From contig CALXAM010000014.1 of NCBI GenBank assembly GCA_944386285.1, positions 1 through 45,168 on the forward strand: a DNA stretch of 45,168 nt, written 5' to 3'. Both the position numbers and the translations under genes were made by a program. Below the pieces are notes generated by a model. It worked only from the letters and a program-made list of their open reading frames with translations. It was not told the DNA's origin and ran no database searches. Of this stretch, positions 6,536 to 15,027 are shown piece after piece. How positions within the stretch are numbered: position 1 is the stretch's first letter; each line of letters starts with the position of its first letter. Origin of the DNA: an uncultured Clostridia bacterium (GTDB lineage Bacteria > Bacillota > Clostridia > Oscillospirales > Ruminococcaceae).

Positions 6536-8746
6536 ATGTCGATTTTCAAATGTAAAATGTGCGGCGGCACATTAGAAATCAACGAAGCGCAAAGCACCGC
6601 GGTTTGTGAATACTGCGGCACCGTTCAAACACTGCCGAAATTGGGGAACGAGCAGCGGGAAAACCTGTATGACCGTGCCAATCATTTTCGCCGGAGCAAT
6701 GAGTTTGATAAGGCTGCGGCAATTTATGAGCGAATTCTCGATGAAGATCCAACGGACGCAGAGGCGTATTGGTCGCTGGTATTGTGCCGGTATGGAATTG
6801 AATATGTCGAAGATCCGGTGACACACAAACGTGTGCCGACCGTCAATCGCACACAGTTTACTTCTATTTTTGATGATGAGAATTATAAATCTGCCTTACA
6901 GTGTGCAGACGGTGCGCAGCGTGCGATTTATGAAGAAGAAGCGAATACCATTAACGAGATCCAAAAAGGAATCCTTTCGATTTCACAGCACGAAGAACCG
7001 TTTGATGTCTTTATCTGTTATAAGGAAACCGATGCAAACGGCAGAAGAACACCGGACAGCGTGCTTGCGAATGAATTGTATCACGAACTTACGGAAGAGG
7101 GGTTCAAGGTATTTTTTGCACGCATTACACTGGAAGATAAAATCGGAACTGCATATGAGCCTTACATATTTGCGGCGTTAAATTCTGCAAAGGTCATGGT
7201 TGTGCTTGGCACAAAGCCCGAGTATTTCAATGCGGTTTGGGTGAAAAATGAATGGAGCCGTTATCTTACTCTTATTAAGAGCGGAGAAAAAAAGGTTTTG
7301 ATCCCGGCGTACCGTGATATGGACCCGTATGATCTGCCGGAGGAATTTTCTCATTTGCAGGCGCAGGATATGGCGAAGCTTGGATTTATGCAGGATTTGG
7401 TTCGCGGAATTAAGAAATTAACAGAATCCGATGAACCAACGACCACTGCGACCGAGCAGGTGAATGTCGTCGTTAATCTTTCGGGGTTATTAAAGCGAAT
7501 GTTTTTGTTCTTGGAAGATGGTGAATTTGAAGAGGCGGACGCGTACTGTGAAAAAATACTGGATAATGATCCGGAAAACGATGAGGCCTATCTTGGAAAA
7601 TTGATGGCGGCGTATCGCTGTCGGACCAGGCAGGAGCTTGAGAAGTTACCGGAGCCGTTTGACAGCAATAAGGATTATCAAAAGATTCTGCGTTTTGGAA
7701 GCGAAGCGTTAAAGACAGAAGTAAAGGGCTATGTTGACAGCATCAAGGCGCGAAATGAATCGGAACGGCTCGACGAGATTTATACGGGAGCGTGTGATGC
7801 ACTGCGTGCGGAGCATATCACCGAGAACCGGTATCGTGAAATTGCAAGGCGATTTGAATCCATTGCGGAATACAAAGATGCACAAGAAAAGGCACAGGAA
7901 TGTATAGAGAAAGCGGAGCTTGCACGAAAAAACGATATTTTTAATCGCGCTGTTTCGGCACAGCAGACGGACACAATTCCGCGCCTTACACAAGCAGTCC
8001 AGATGTTTGAAGCCATTCCCGGATTTTTGGATGCAGATGAGCGTGCAGCCGCATGCAAAGCGCGGATTGAGGAGCTTAAGATCTTAAAACAGAAGGAAGA
8101 AGCGGAACAGGAAAGGTTGTTGCAGGAGAAGCAAAAAAAGGAGAAAAAAGAGAGAAAAATTACATGGATTTCCGTTTTGATTGGACTTGTATGCCTTGGA
8201 TGTGTGATTGCATTTAACAGTATGTTCTGCTCGAAATCCCCATCGCAGGAAGAATCGTCGCAAGAGGTTGTTTCATCGGGTACAGAGGTGAGTGAGCCGC
8301 AGAAGGAGGACACGGTATCATCAGATATAGGCGGAAGTGAAATAGAGGAAATCGGTCTTACCGGCAAATTGACTTTCGATTCCGGCTTATACGTTGTTGG
8401 TGCAGGGGATCAATATACAGTCGGATTAAAAGCAGACGGAACAGTGGTTGCGGTCGGTTCCAGTCGGTATGGGCAGTGTGATGTTTCGGACTGGACGAAT
8501 ATTGTGGCAATTGAAACAGCCGAAACCCATACAGTCGGACTGAAATCAAACGGCACGGTTGTGGCAACCGGCTCCAATCGGGAGCATCAGTGTGATGTTT
8601 CGGATTGGCGTGACATTGTGGCAATTTCGGCCGGACTGGCACACACTGTTGGCGTAAAATCGGATGGAACGGTCGTTGCGATCGGACGCAATTACGAAGA
8701 TGAGTGTGATGTTGGAATGTGGCGTGACATCAAATTGCCGGAATGA
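6536..8746 (+). CDS. zinc ribbon-TPR-TIR-TM-RCC1 receptor-like protein
   Basis: The 736-residue protein starts at the ATG at 6536, with AGAAGGGGAAG just upstream. Residues 6-27 form a zinc ribbon (C6, C9, C24, C27). A TPR-like helical segment covers about 45-90. A TIR domain covers about 153-285, opening with FDVFICYKE at 156. In the helix after LEDKIG, E208 (YEPYIFAALNSAKVMVVLG) occupies the position of the catalytic glutamate of NAD-cleaving TIR domains. More TPR-like helices and a charged coiled coil follow to about 540. One membrane helix (about 542-564) is preceded by a Lys/Arg-rich stretch, which predicts the N-terminal part inside. A Ser/Glu linker leads to RCC1-like repeats (about 616-736) outside. 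The catalytic residue and topology are inferred by alignment from memory. A role in stress or phage signalling is possible but unproven. Confidence 0.8.
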   Translation: MSIFKCKMCGGTLEINEAQSTAVCEYCGTVQTLPKLGNEQRENLYDRANHFRRSNEFDKAAAIYERILDEDPTDAEAYWSLVLCRYGIEYVEDPVTHKRVPTVNRTQFTSIFDDENYKSALQCADGAQRAIYEEEANTINEIQKGILSISQHEEPFDVFICYKETDANGRRTPDSVLANELYHELTEEGFKVFFARITLEDKIGTAYEPYIFAALNSAKVMVVLGTKPEYFNAVWVKNEWSRYLTLIKSGEKKVLIPAYRDMDPYDLPEEFSHLQAQDMAKLGFMQDLVRGIKKLTESDEPTTTATEQVNVVVNLSGLLKRMFLFLEDGEFEEADAYCEKILDNDPENDEAYLGKLMAAYRCRTRQELEKLPEPFDSNKDYQKILRFGSEALKTEVKGYVDSIKARNESERLDEIYTGACDALRAEHITENRYREIARRFESIAEYKDAQEKAQECIEKAELARKNDIFNRAVSAQQTDTIPRLTQAVQMFEAIPGFLDADERAAACKARIEELKILKQKEEAEQERLLQEKQKKEKKERKITWISVLIGLVCLGCVIAFNSMFCSKSPSQEESSQEVVSSGTEVSEPQKEDTVSSDIGGSEIEEIGLTGKLTFDSGLYVVGAGDQYTVGLKADGTVVAVGSSRYGQCDVSDWTNIVAIETAETHTVGLKSNGTVVATGSNREHQCDVSDWRDIVAISAGLAHTVGVKSDGTVVAIGRNYEDECDVGMWRDIKLPE
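8417..8743 (+). repeat. RCC1-like tandem repeats in the TIR gene, 114-base period
   Basis: Three in-frame units begin at 8417, 8531 and 8645. The first two are 38 codons each and the third is cut to 33. Each unit starts TVG(L/V)K and has GTVVA(V/T/I)G followed by a CDV motif and a Trp. A complete RCC1 propeller needs about seven blades, so this is a partial one unless it multimerises. Confidence 0.75.
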
Positions 8747-8850
8747 ACGATTGACGCAATGATGTCATCTTCATTTCATTATAATGGGCAAACAGTTTGA
8801 CAGAAACAGCAAGAACATCATTTAAAGAGCAGTATTCAATATTCTAACAC

Positions 8851-8886
8851 AAAAGCGGATGAAGAAACGGCTTCATCCGCTTTTTT
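8851..8886 (+). terminator. intrinsic terminator after the TIR gene
   Basis: AAAAGCGGATGAAG pairs with CTTCATCCGCTTTT around a six-base loop and is followed by T residues. The surrounding block (8834-8888) repeats the block at 5371-5424 with few differences. Confidence 0.85.
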
Positions 8887-9109
8887 ATGCGTAAATTTGT
8901 GAAAATAAAATTTATTATAAAGAATGAACGAAAACAGTAGTAGGTGAATTGTCTGCTATAAAGCTTTTTTAAAGAGAAAACAACATGAAAGCTGCTTTAT
9001 AAAATTCGAATAAAAGCTAAAGTGATACAGCAATTTTAATATTAAAACAAAAAATAAGCGTGAATTACACGATATAGATGAGTTTATGAAATATTTAAGT
9101 TATTTTGTG

Positions 9110-9138
9110 TTGACATTATTATCTAAATCGTGTATATT
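9110..9138 (+). promoter_or_regulatory. strong sigma-A-type promoter of the ABC operon
   Basis: TTGACA (9110-9115) and TATATT (9133-9138) are separated by 17 bases, close to consensus. A repeated element surrounds it: TTACACGATA (9065-9074), its inverse ATCGTGTATA (9127-9136) covering the -10, and TTATACGATA (9151-9160). This arrangement suggests operator sites. The first gene starts about 390 bases downstream, so the leader is long. Confidence 0.65.
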
Positions 9139-9534
9139 GAAACTATAAAGTTATACGATAAAATAAATGTACATTGATAAATTTTATATATAAAATACAC
9201 TAAGCGCACGTGAAATGGTAAAACGAGATGTTTTTTAGATGAGTCTCTCATCTTCTAATTCATAAAAATTCAAGTAGTATCGGTGTTGATTATTAAAGTG
9301 AGATGAAAATATGATGTTTTCTTGCTTCATTCAATTGTGAGAAATCAGGGATTCATCTTTGTGCAGCACACGGATAGGAGGTGAACTGTAAGTTTCTGGT
9401 GTGAATCATAAAATACAGCAAAATAAAAGTGTAGGAATGAAAAAATACAACTTCTAAACATTCAATATGATTTGTATTACAAGTGCGAACGAAAGTCTTT
9501 GGTGCAGTCATGCAGGAAAGAAGGAGTGAGGAAA

Positions 9535-10836
9535 ATGAAAAAACGAACGGGAATCATGGCAATGGCTTTGACAATTTCGATTTTGCTGAGCGGATGCGGC
9601 AGCAAAACGGTGGAACAGAAAAACGATTCGCTTTCGTTCTATTTTTCTACTGACGGAAACGACAAATGGTATAAAGCGGCGGAGGACAATGTACTGGAGA
9701 CATATCCGGACATGGAAACCGCCCTGAATTGGTGGGTAGTAGATCAGTATGATATGTCTTCCTCGAGAAAGTATAAAGATACGGATATTACGCCGCTTCA
9801 GGAGTATTATGACAAGATCACTTCCGATTTGCGAAAAGATCAGGCAGGCGACATTGTGATGGGTGATGCATTGTATTTGAATTGGCCTCAAGCAACACCG
9901 CCCGACTGGTACAAATTGATGAAAAACGGTGCATTTGCAGATTTAAACCCGCTTGCTGAGGAAAACGGAGAACTTGGTACCACTACTTATGTAAAGATTA
10001 GTTCCGATCAAGCGGTTTCATCAGAGGAACGGTGGACAATTGTTCCGCTGTTATCTGAACCTTGTTATTTTGCGACAACAGAAACGCTTGCAAAGCAATG
10101 GGATTTTTCATTGCCGGAACCAACTGAACCGACGGATCTTAGTTATCGTAAAATCAATATTGTGACGTTTTTAGAGCAATGTGCACAGTGGGTCGAAACG
10201 TATGGAGATGATTCGGATGCGCCGTCGATTATGCCGGATTATGAATTCCGAGTATTGAAGTCAGTTGCATTTGATGTCTGCAGTTTGACGATTGCGGATT
10301 ATGAAACCGGAAAGGTGGATTTTGACAATCCAACGGTTAAACGGATTCTTGAAGCACTGCGCACGATCTCGACCGATATTGAGGATTCGGGCCTTGGCGA
10401 TCAGGGAACATATAAGTTTGAGCAGAATGCATATAAAGAAAAGCGGTATTTGCTGTATGGGGCTACGTTAGAAGGTGTTGATGATCCGATCATGTTATGG
10501 CTTCAAGATGCAAATGATACATATAGGTGCGAGTATGCAGTGCGTTGGGTAGCGATTCCTGCATCCAGTAAAAACCAAGCAATCGCATATGCATATATTC
10601 AGGCGCTTCTTTCTGTAGAACCAGCAAACACAGGGGATGGGTTCAGTATGGCGCAATACCGAGGCATGCAGGGCGAGCCGTTCGATCCGAATTTCAAATC
10701 AACGAATATCGTCATTCCAAGTACCTGGCAGTATGCGCTGTCGGATTTATTTGACAGCTACTATGCAGGAAGCATGGAAACAGACGAATTTATGAATCAG
10801 GTGCAAAAACGTCTTGAGGTGTATATTACGGAATAA
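9535..10836 (+). CDS. ABC transporter solute-binding lipoprotein, copy 1
   Basis: The 433-residue protein has a lipoprotein signal: MKKRTGIMAM, a hydrophobic core, then the lipobox LLSGCG with the anchored cysteine at about residue 20. The rest looks like a divergent extracellular solute-binding protein of the carbohydrate type: DITPLQEYYDKITSDLRKDQ, AGDIVMGDALYL (where family members often have the hinge strand), and a C-terminal lobe with VRWVAIPASSKNQAIAYAYIQ. The ATG at 9535 follows GAAGGAGTGAGG. It is the first gene of the operon and a close paralogue of the next gene, most nearly identical at both ends. Ligand unknown. It would deliver it to the permeases at 12218 and 13124. Confidence 0.75.
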   Translation: MKKRTGIMAMALTISILLSGCGSKTVEQKNDSLSFYFSTDGNDKWYKAAEDNVLETYPDMETALNWWVVDQYDMSSSRKYKDTDITPLQEYYDKITSDLRKDQAGDIVMGDALYLNWPQATPPDWYKLMKNGAFADLNPLAEENGELGTTTYVKISSDQAVSSEERWTIVPLLSEPCYFATTETLAKQWDFSLPEPTEPTDLSYRKINIVTFLEQCAQWVETYGDDSDAPSIMPDYEFRVLKSVAFDVCSLTIADYETGKVDFDNPTVKRILEALRTISTDIEDSGLGDQGTYKFEQNAYKEKRYLLYGATLEGVDDPIMLWLQDANDTYRCEYAVRWVAIPASSKNQAIAYAYIQALLSVEPANTGDGFSMAQYRGMQGEPFDPNFKSTNIVIPSTWQYALSDLFDSYYAGSMETDEFMNQVQKRLEVYITE

Positions 10837-12192
10837 AATAGCGTATGGGACTTGTTTTTTCAGAAAGGAGTGAGGAAGATGAAAAAACGAACAGGTATCA
10901 TGGCGATGATTTTAACAATTTCTATTTTGCTGAGCGGATGCGGCGATAAAACGGTGGAACAGAAAAATGACTCGCTTTCTTTTTATTTTCTTTCTAACGG
11001 AAATGACCCGTGGTATATGGCGGCAAAGGAAAATGTACTGGAGACATATCCGAATATCGAAACCGATCTAAAGTGGTGGAGTGCAACACAATATATGATG
11101 CTTGCTTCGCGGGAGCGTCAAGATACGGATATTACGCCGCTTCAGGAGTATTATGACAAGATCACTTCCGATTTACGAAAAGATCAGGCAGGCGATATTG
11201 TGATGGGGGATGCCACGTATCTCGAGTGGCCGGAAGCAACACCGCCCGATTGGTATAAATTGATGAAAAACGGTGCCTTTGCGGATTTAAATCCACTGGC
11301 AGAGGAAAACGGTCAGCTTGACCCCACGACATATATGAAGGTAAATTCTGATTCAGCAATTGCGTCAGAAAACCAATGGACGTTTGTACCGATATTAGAT
11401 TCTTCTCTCGTATATCGGACAACGAGGGAACTTGCGGAAAAATGGGGATTTTCATTGCCGGAACCAATGGATGAAGAGTATCCGGATATATTATACTCCA
11501 AAATTACAGAGTTTTTAGAACGATGTGCGGATTGGGTGGAAGAGCATGGAGATGATCCGGATGCACCGTCGATCATGCCGGATTATGAGTTTCATATACT
11601 GAAATCAGTCGTATTTGACGTCTGCGGTTTGAAGATTGCAGATTATGAGACCGGAAAGGTGGATTTTGATAATCCGACGGTCAAACGGATTCTGGAAGCA
11701 TTGCGCACAATCTCAAGCGATATTGAGGATTCCGGACTCGGAGATCAGGGAACATATGATTTTGAGAAGGAAGCATATAAACAGCAAAAATATCTGTTAT
11801 ATGTAGCCTATCCGGAAGAGAGTGATATGACGGATGATTGGGTGAGTTTTATAGTAGAAGATATAAACGGATCATATGGATGTCATTATGCACTGCGTTG
11901 GGTTGCAATTCCTGCATCCAGTAAAAATCAAACGATCGCATATGATTATATTCAAGCACTGCTTGAAGAGAATGTTGTGAACAATGGCTATAGTTGGAAT
12001 TATGTGGATGGCGCATATAAACCATATCGGGATCAAATTTCTGAACCATCAAAATCAACGAACATCGTCATTCCAAGTGCCTGGCAGTATGCGCTGTCAG
12101 ATTTGTTTGACAGCTACTATGCAGGGAGCATGGAAACAGACGAATTTATGAATCAGGTGCAGAAACGTCTTGAGGTGTATATTACGGAGTAA
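10696..12192 (+). repeat. direct repeat: near-identical 3' ends of two binding-protein genes
   Basis: Positions 10696-10836 and 12052-12192, 141 bases each, are almost the same sequence and encode the last 46 residues of each binding protein (…NQVQKRLEVYITE). The 5' ends of the two genes (signal peptide and first about 20 residues) are also very similar, while the middles differ. This fits a tandem duplication with gene conversion or selection at the ends. Confidence 0.8.
10879..12192 (+). CDS. ABC transporter solute-binding lipoprotein, copy 2 (tandem paralogue)
   Basis: The 437-residue product repeats the architecture of the preceding gene, with a lipobox (LLSGCG) at about residues 15-20 and the same DITPLQEYYDKITSDLRKDQ and GDIVMGDATYLEWPEATPPD segments. 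Differences cluster in the region that should form the ligand cleft (about residues 130-160 and 300-360), so the two proteins may bind different ligands for shared permeases. The ATG at 10879 follows AGAAAGGAGTGAGG, and the gap to the previous stop is 42 bases. A permease follows after 25 bases. The assignment as a carbohydrate-type binding protein rests mainly on the linked permeases. Confidence 0.75.
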   Translation: MKKRTGIMAMILTISILLSGCGDKTVEQKNDSLSFYFLSNGNDPWYMAAKENVLETYPNIETDLKWWSATQYMMLASRERQDTDITPLQEYYDKITSDLRKDQAGDIVMGDATYLEWPEATPPDWYKLMKNGAFADLNPLAEENGQLDPTTYMKVNSDSAIASENQWTFVPILDSSLVYRTTRELAEKWGFSLPEPMDEEYPDILYSKITEFLERCADWVEEHGDDPDAPSIMPDYEFHILKSVVFDVCGLKIADYETGKVDFDNPTVKRILEALRTISSDIEDSGLGDQGTYDFEKEAYKQQKYLLYVAYPEESDMTDDWVSFIVEDINGSYGCHYALRWVAIPASSKNQTIAYDYIQALLEENVVNNGYSWNYVDGAYKPYRDQISEPSKSTNIVIPSAWQYALSDLFDSYYAGSMETDEFMNQVQKRLEVYITE

Positions 12193-12217
12193 AAACGACA
12201 TTTCGGAGGTGATGAAT

Positions 12218-13108
12218 ATGCGCACAGGGATAAAACATCGCGGACTTACCATGGCGAAGCGAAATAAACTGATAGGGATTGCCTTGTTTTCACCGTTTTT
12301 GATTGGATTCATGGTGTTTTATGTGGCGCCGTTTCTGCTGAGCGTTGTGTATTCGTTTACAAAAGGCGTTGTGGAATTTACATTTGTCGGATTCGATAAT
12401 TATATCGAAGTGTTTGAGTCTCCTGCATTTCAGATTGCAGCGACAAATACGTTTAAATTCCTGCTCATCGGCGTGCCGCTGATTATGGTGCTGTCGATTC
12501 TGCTGTCACTGGTACTGCACCGTGCGTTCCGCGGGGTATCGTGGTATCGGAGTATCTTCTTGCTTCCGCTTGTGATTCCGGTGGCATCGGCGGTCATGGC
12601 GTTTCAGGTGTTTTTCGCATATTCCGGCGTTGTGAACACATGGTTTCAGCAAATCGGTCTTGTGCCGGTGAACTGGCTCGATTCGGACATGGCGTTCAGT
12701 CTGCTGATCGGACTGTATATCTGGAAAAATGTCGGCTATAACATCATTTTGCTCTTGGCGGGGCTCAACTGTATTCCGGATGAGCTGTATGAAGTGAGCC
12801 GCTTGGAGGGCGCGACACGGTTTCAAACACTCCGGTATGTGACACTGCCGCTTTTAATGCCGACCATGTTTTTCGTGGTGATTATTTCGATCATCAACTC
12901 GTTTAAAAGCTTCCGGGAAGCGTTTTTACTGTCGGGCACGCTGCCGCATACAAGCATTTATCTGCTGCAGCATTTCATGAACAACAACTTTGAGAATTTA
13001 AACTATCAGCGTCTGTCGGTAGCAGCATTTCTGACGTTTTTGGTGATTATTTTTCTGGTGTGTCTGTACTTCTTCGCCCGGAAAAAATTCTTTGAATATG
13101 AGATGTAG
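12218..13108 (+). CDS. carbohydrate-type ABC transporter permease A, copy 1 (MalF/UgpA-like)
   Basis: The 296-residue integral membrane protein has about six helices. The family signature LFSPFLIGFMVFYVAPFLLS is in the first helix. The EAA loop contacting the ATPase reads YEVSRLEGATRFQTLRYVTL, with the conserved glycine. The start is placed at the second of two close ATGs (12218), seven bases after GGAGGT (12205-12210). It is followed 15 bases later by the second permease, with which it should form the translocation pore. No nucleotide-binding subunit gene lies in the operon, so a shared ATPase such as MsmX/UgpC encoded elsewhere is expected. Confidence 0.9.
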   Translation: MRTGIKHRGLTMAKRNKLIGIALFSPFLIGFMVFYVAPFLLSVVYSFTKGVVEFTFVGFDNYIEVFESPAFQIAATNTFKFLLIGVPLIMVLSILLSLVLHRAFRGVSWYRSIFLLPLVIPVASAVMAFQVFFAYSGVVNTWFQQIGLVPVNWLDSDMAFSLLIGLYIWKNVGYNIILLLAGLNCIPDELYEVSRLEGATRFQTLRYVTLPLLMPTMFFVVIISIINSFKSFREAFLLSGTLPHTSIYLLQHFMNNNFENLNYQRLSVAAFLTFLVIIFLVCLYFFARKKFFEYEM

Positions 13109-13123
13109 AAAGGGGCTGATCGT

Positions 13124-13975
13124 ATGAAGAAAAAAAGACGGTTTGCCCTGTATGGCAAACACGGGATGCTTCTTATATTTTCAGTGGTGATCCTGCTTCC
13201 GCTTGTATATACAGTGTGCAACTCGTTTATGGCAACCTCGGAGATTAACCACTACTATGCGGGAATCAACGCGCAAGGCGGTACGACTGCATTTCACCTG
13301 ATTCCGGATCAGTTTTCACTCGACAGTTATTATCAGGTGTTTATCAGCCGGCCGGACTATTTGATGAAATTTTGGGTTTCGCTGTTTTTGACGTCGGCAA
13401 TCGTTGTCGGCCAGCTTGTGATCTCGGTATTGGCAGGGTATGCACTGGCGAAATTTGCGATTCCGTTTCGCAACTTCTTTATGTTTGCCATTATCGCATT
13501 GATGATGATGCCATATCAGGTGACACTCGTATCCAATTATATTGTGCTTGAAAAAATCGGTTTGCTCAATACCTATTGGGCACTGGTGCTTCCCGGTATT
13601 TTCTCACCGTTCGGTGTGTTTTTGATGCGGCAGATTCTTTCGACGATGCCGGACAGCATCTTAGAAGCGGCAAAGCTTGACGGTGCGAATCAGATACAGT
13701 TGATTTTAAAAATCGTGGTGCCAAGTTGTAAAAGCGGGATTGTTTCGCTTGTGATTTTAAGCTTTGTTGACTATTGGAATATGGTAGAACAGCCGCTTAT
13801 TTATCTTGACGATCCGTCAAGCTATCCGCTGTCTGTCTTTTTGGCGCATTTTAACTCGTCGAATCTTGGATTGTCGTTTACCTGCGGCGTACTGGCAATG
13901 ATTCCGGTACTGCTGTTATTCTGGCTGTTTGAAAACGATTTGACCAAAGGTATTGCTTTTTCAAGCTTGAAATAG
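13124..13975 (+). CDS. carbohydrate-type ABC transporter permease B, copy 1 (MalG/UgpE-like)
   Basis: The 283-residue membrane protein has about six helices and the second-permease hallmarks: LLPLVYTVCNSFMATSEIN near the N-terminus, MMPYQVTLVSNYIVLEKIGL, and an EAA loop LEAAKLDGANQIQLILKIVV. It pairs with the product of the preceding gene in a type I importer. AGAAAGGGGC precedes the ATG. The adaptor gene begins 15 bases downstream. The tight spacing through all six genes of this copy argues for one transcript and a joint function. Confidence 0.9.
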   Translation: MKKKRRFALYGKHGMLLIFSVVILLPLVYTVCNSFMATSEINHYYAGINAQGGTTAFHLIPDQFSLDSYYQVFISRPDYLMKFWVSLFLTSAIVVGQLVISVLAGYALAKFAIPFRNFFMFAIIALMMMPYQVTLVSNYIVLEKIGLLNTYWALVLPGIFSPFGVFLMRQILSTMPDSILEAAKLDGANQIQLILKIVVPSCKSGIVSLVILSFVDYWNMVEQPLIYLDDPSSYPLSVFLAHFNSSNLGLSFTCGVLAMIPVLLLFWLFENDLTKGIAFSSLK

Positions 13976-13990
13976 AAAGGCGGGAGTGTT

Positions 13991-15016
13991 GTGAAAAAGA
14001 GAAAGATCGTGATTCGGTTAACGGTTGGATTTTTGATTCTTATGGTTGTGTGTACCATGCTGTCACGTACGGTGTATCGCTTGATGCTGCCGGATGTACG
14101 GGTTGAAACGCCTACAAGCCGGTCATTGACAGATCCGATGACCTACAGTGCTGAGATCGGATATGTGAACACGGAAGATATAACAGCACAGGCAGAGTGG
14201 GAAGTGCTCTCTGTAAATGTTCAAGTGGGAAGTGAAGTGAAAGCAGGTCAGCAGCTGATGACGATTCGCTCGGATGAGGCAGATGTTGAGCGAAAACAGC
14301 TTGTGCTGAATCAAAAAATGGCGCAAACCCGTGTAAACAGTACGGCAGGTATGGAACGGGAACAGGCGCAGATTGATTTGGAAAAGGCAGACCTTGCACT
14401 GCAAAAACATGATGAAATTTATCCGAAGGATGGGATCGTCGTCGCGAAGAATGACGGAATCGTATCTGAGGTCAACTGTAAACCAAATCAAACCGTGACA
14501 GGGACGCAGATTCGGATCAAAACGGCTGCTACTTCTTATTGCGTTACATGGGAGCTTCCGATGCAGAATGTCGGCGGGTTTGAGGTGGAAGATGAGGTTG
14601 AATGCGTTGTGGCAAACAGTGAAGAATTGCTGTTTCAGGGAAGCGCATCGATTTCTGATGTTTCGGTTCCGGATGAAATGGGAATGGTCACAATGACCGC
14701 CGCATTTGCTGCGCAGCGTGATATTTATCTGAGCGACGCTGCGACCGTTACGATGACGCCTCCGTCTACAACCTATGAAACGGTGGTGCCTCGTTCGAGC
14801 CTGCAAAAGGTAGGCGACAGCGATGCGATTTATGTCGTAAACACACAGCCGAGCATGTTCGGCGATCATACGACCGTGAAGCTTACAGCTGTAACCGTAT
14901 TGGAGCAAAACAACCGCTATGCGGCAGTTCAGGTGAAGCTTGAACGAACGGATCGGATTGTTGTGAATACGTCAAAACCGCTGTTTGATGGTGCGGATGT
15001 GAAGATCGTGGAATAG
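13991..15016 (+). CDS. HlyD/MacA-like periplasmic-adaptor (membrane fusion) protein, copy 1
   Basis: The 341-residue protein begins with a GTG after AAAGGCGGGAG. Residues about 8-28 form a membrane anchor. A lipoyl half-motif (WEVLSVNVQVGSEVKAGQQL) lies at about 69-88, and a predicted helical hairpin follows (about 92-140, rich in Glu, Lys and Gln). The second lipoyl half is KNDGIVSEVNCKPNQTVTG. Beta-barrel and membrane-proximal parts end in TDRIVVNTSKPLFDGADVKI. This is the order found in MacA/HlyD adaptors, here in a Gram-positive where such proteins partner MacB-like exporters. It precedes a MacB-like gene by 11 bases, which is the expected partner. Its presence behind importer permeases is unusual. 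Confidence 0.8.
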   Translation: MKKRKIVIRLTVGFLILMVVCTMLSRTVYRLMLPDVRVETPTSRSLTDPMTYSAEIGYVNTEDITAQAEWEVLSVNVQVGSEVKAGQQLMTIRSDEADVERKQLVLNQKMAQTRVNSTAGMEREQAQIDLEKADLALQKHDEIYPKDGIVVAKNDGIVSEVNCKPNQTVTGTQIRIKTAATSYCVTWELPMQNVGGFEVEDEVECVVANSEELLFQGSASISDVSVPDEMGMVTMTAAFAAQRDIYLSDAATVTMTPPSTTYETVVPRSSLQKVGDSDAIYVVNTQPSMFGDHTTVKLTAVTVLEQNNRYAAVQVKLERTDRIVVNTSKPLFDGADVKIVE

Positions 15017-15027
15017 AGGGAGCGAAT

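Larger units (their letters stand above)
8747..9534 (+). other. 788-base AT-rich intergenic region
   Basis: The left part holds the terminator at 8851-8886. From about 8890 to 9109 the sequence is very AT-rich, with no gene; an imperfect hairpin could form between TATAAAGC (8957-8964) and GCTTTATA (8994-9001). A strong promoter lies at 9110-9138. Between it and the first binding-protein gene there are about 390 bases, with a small hairpin (AGATGAG 9237-9243 with CTCATCT 9247-9253). There is also a perfect Shine-Dalgarno sequence, AGGAGGTGA (9376-9384), with no usable start codon after it. No riboswitch or T-box signature was recognised. Confidence 0.6.

Noticed and set aside
9467..9529. 20-codon open frame just before the first binding-protein gene as a leader peptide
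   Set aside because: No ribosome binding site, no run of regulatory codons and no terminator hairpin after it.
14123..14908. Minus-strand open frame of 261 codons opposite the adaptor gene
   Set aside because: No ribosome binding site, and the sense frame has clear adaptor motifs over the same bases.
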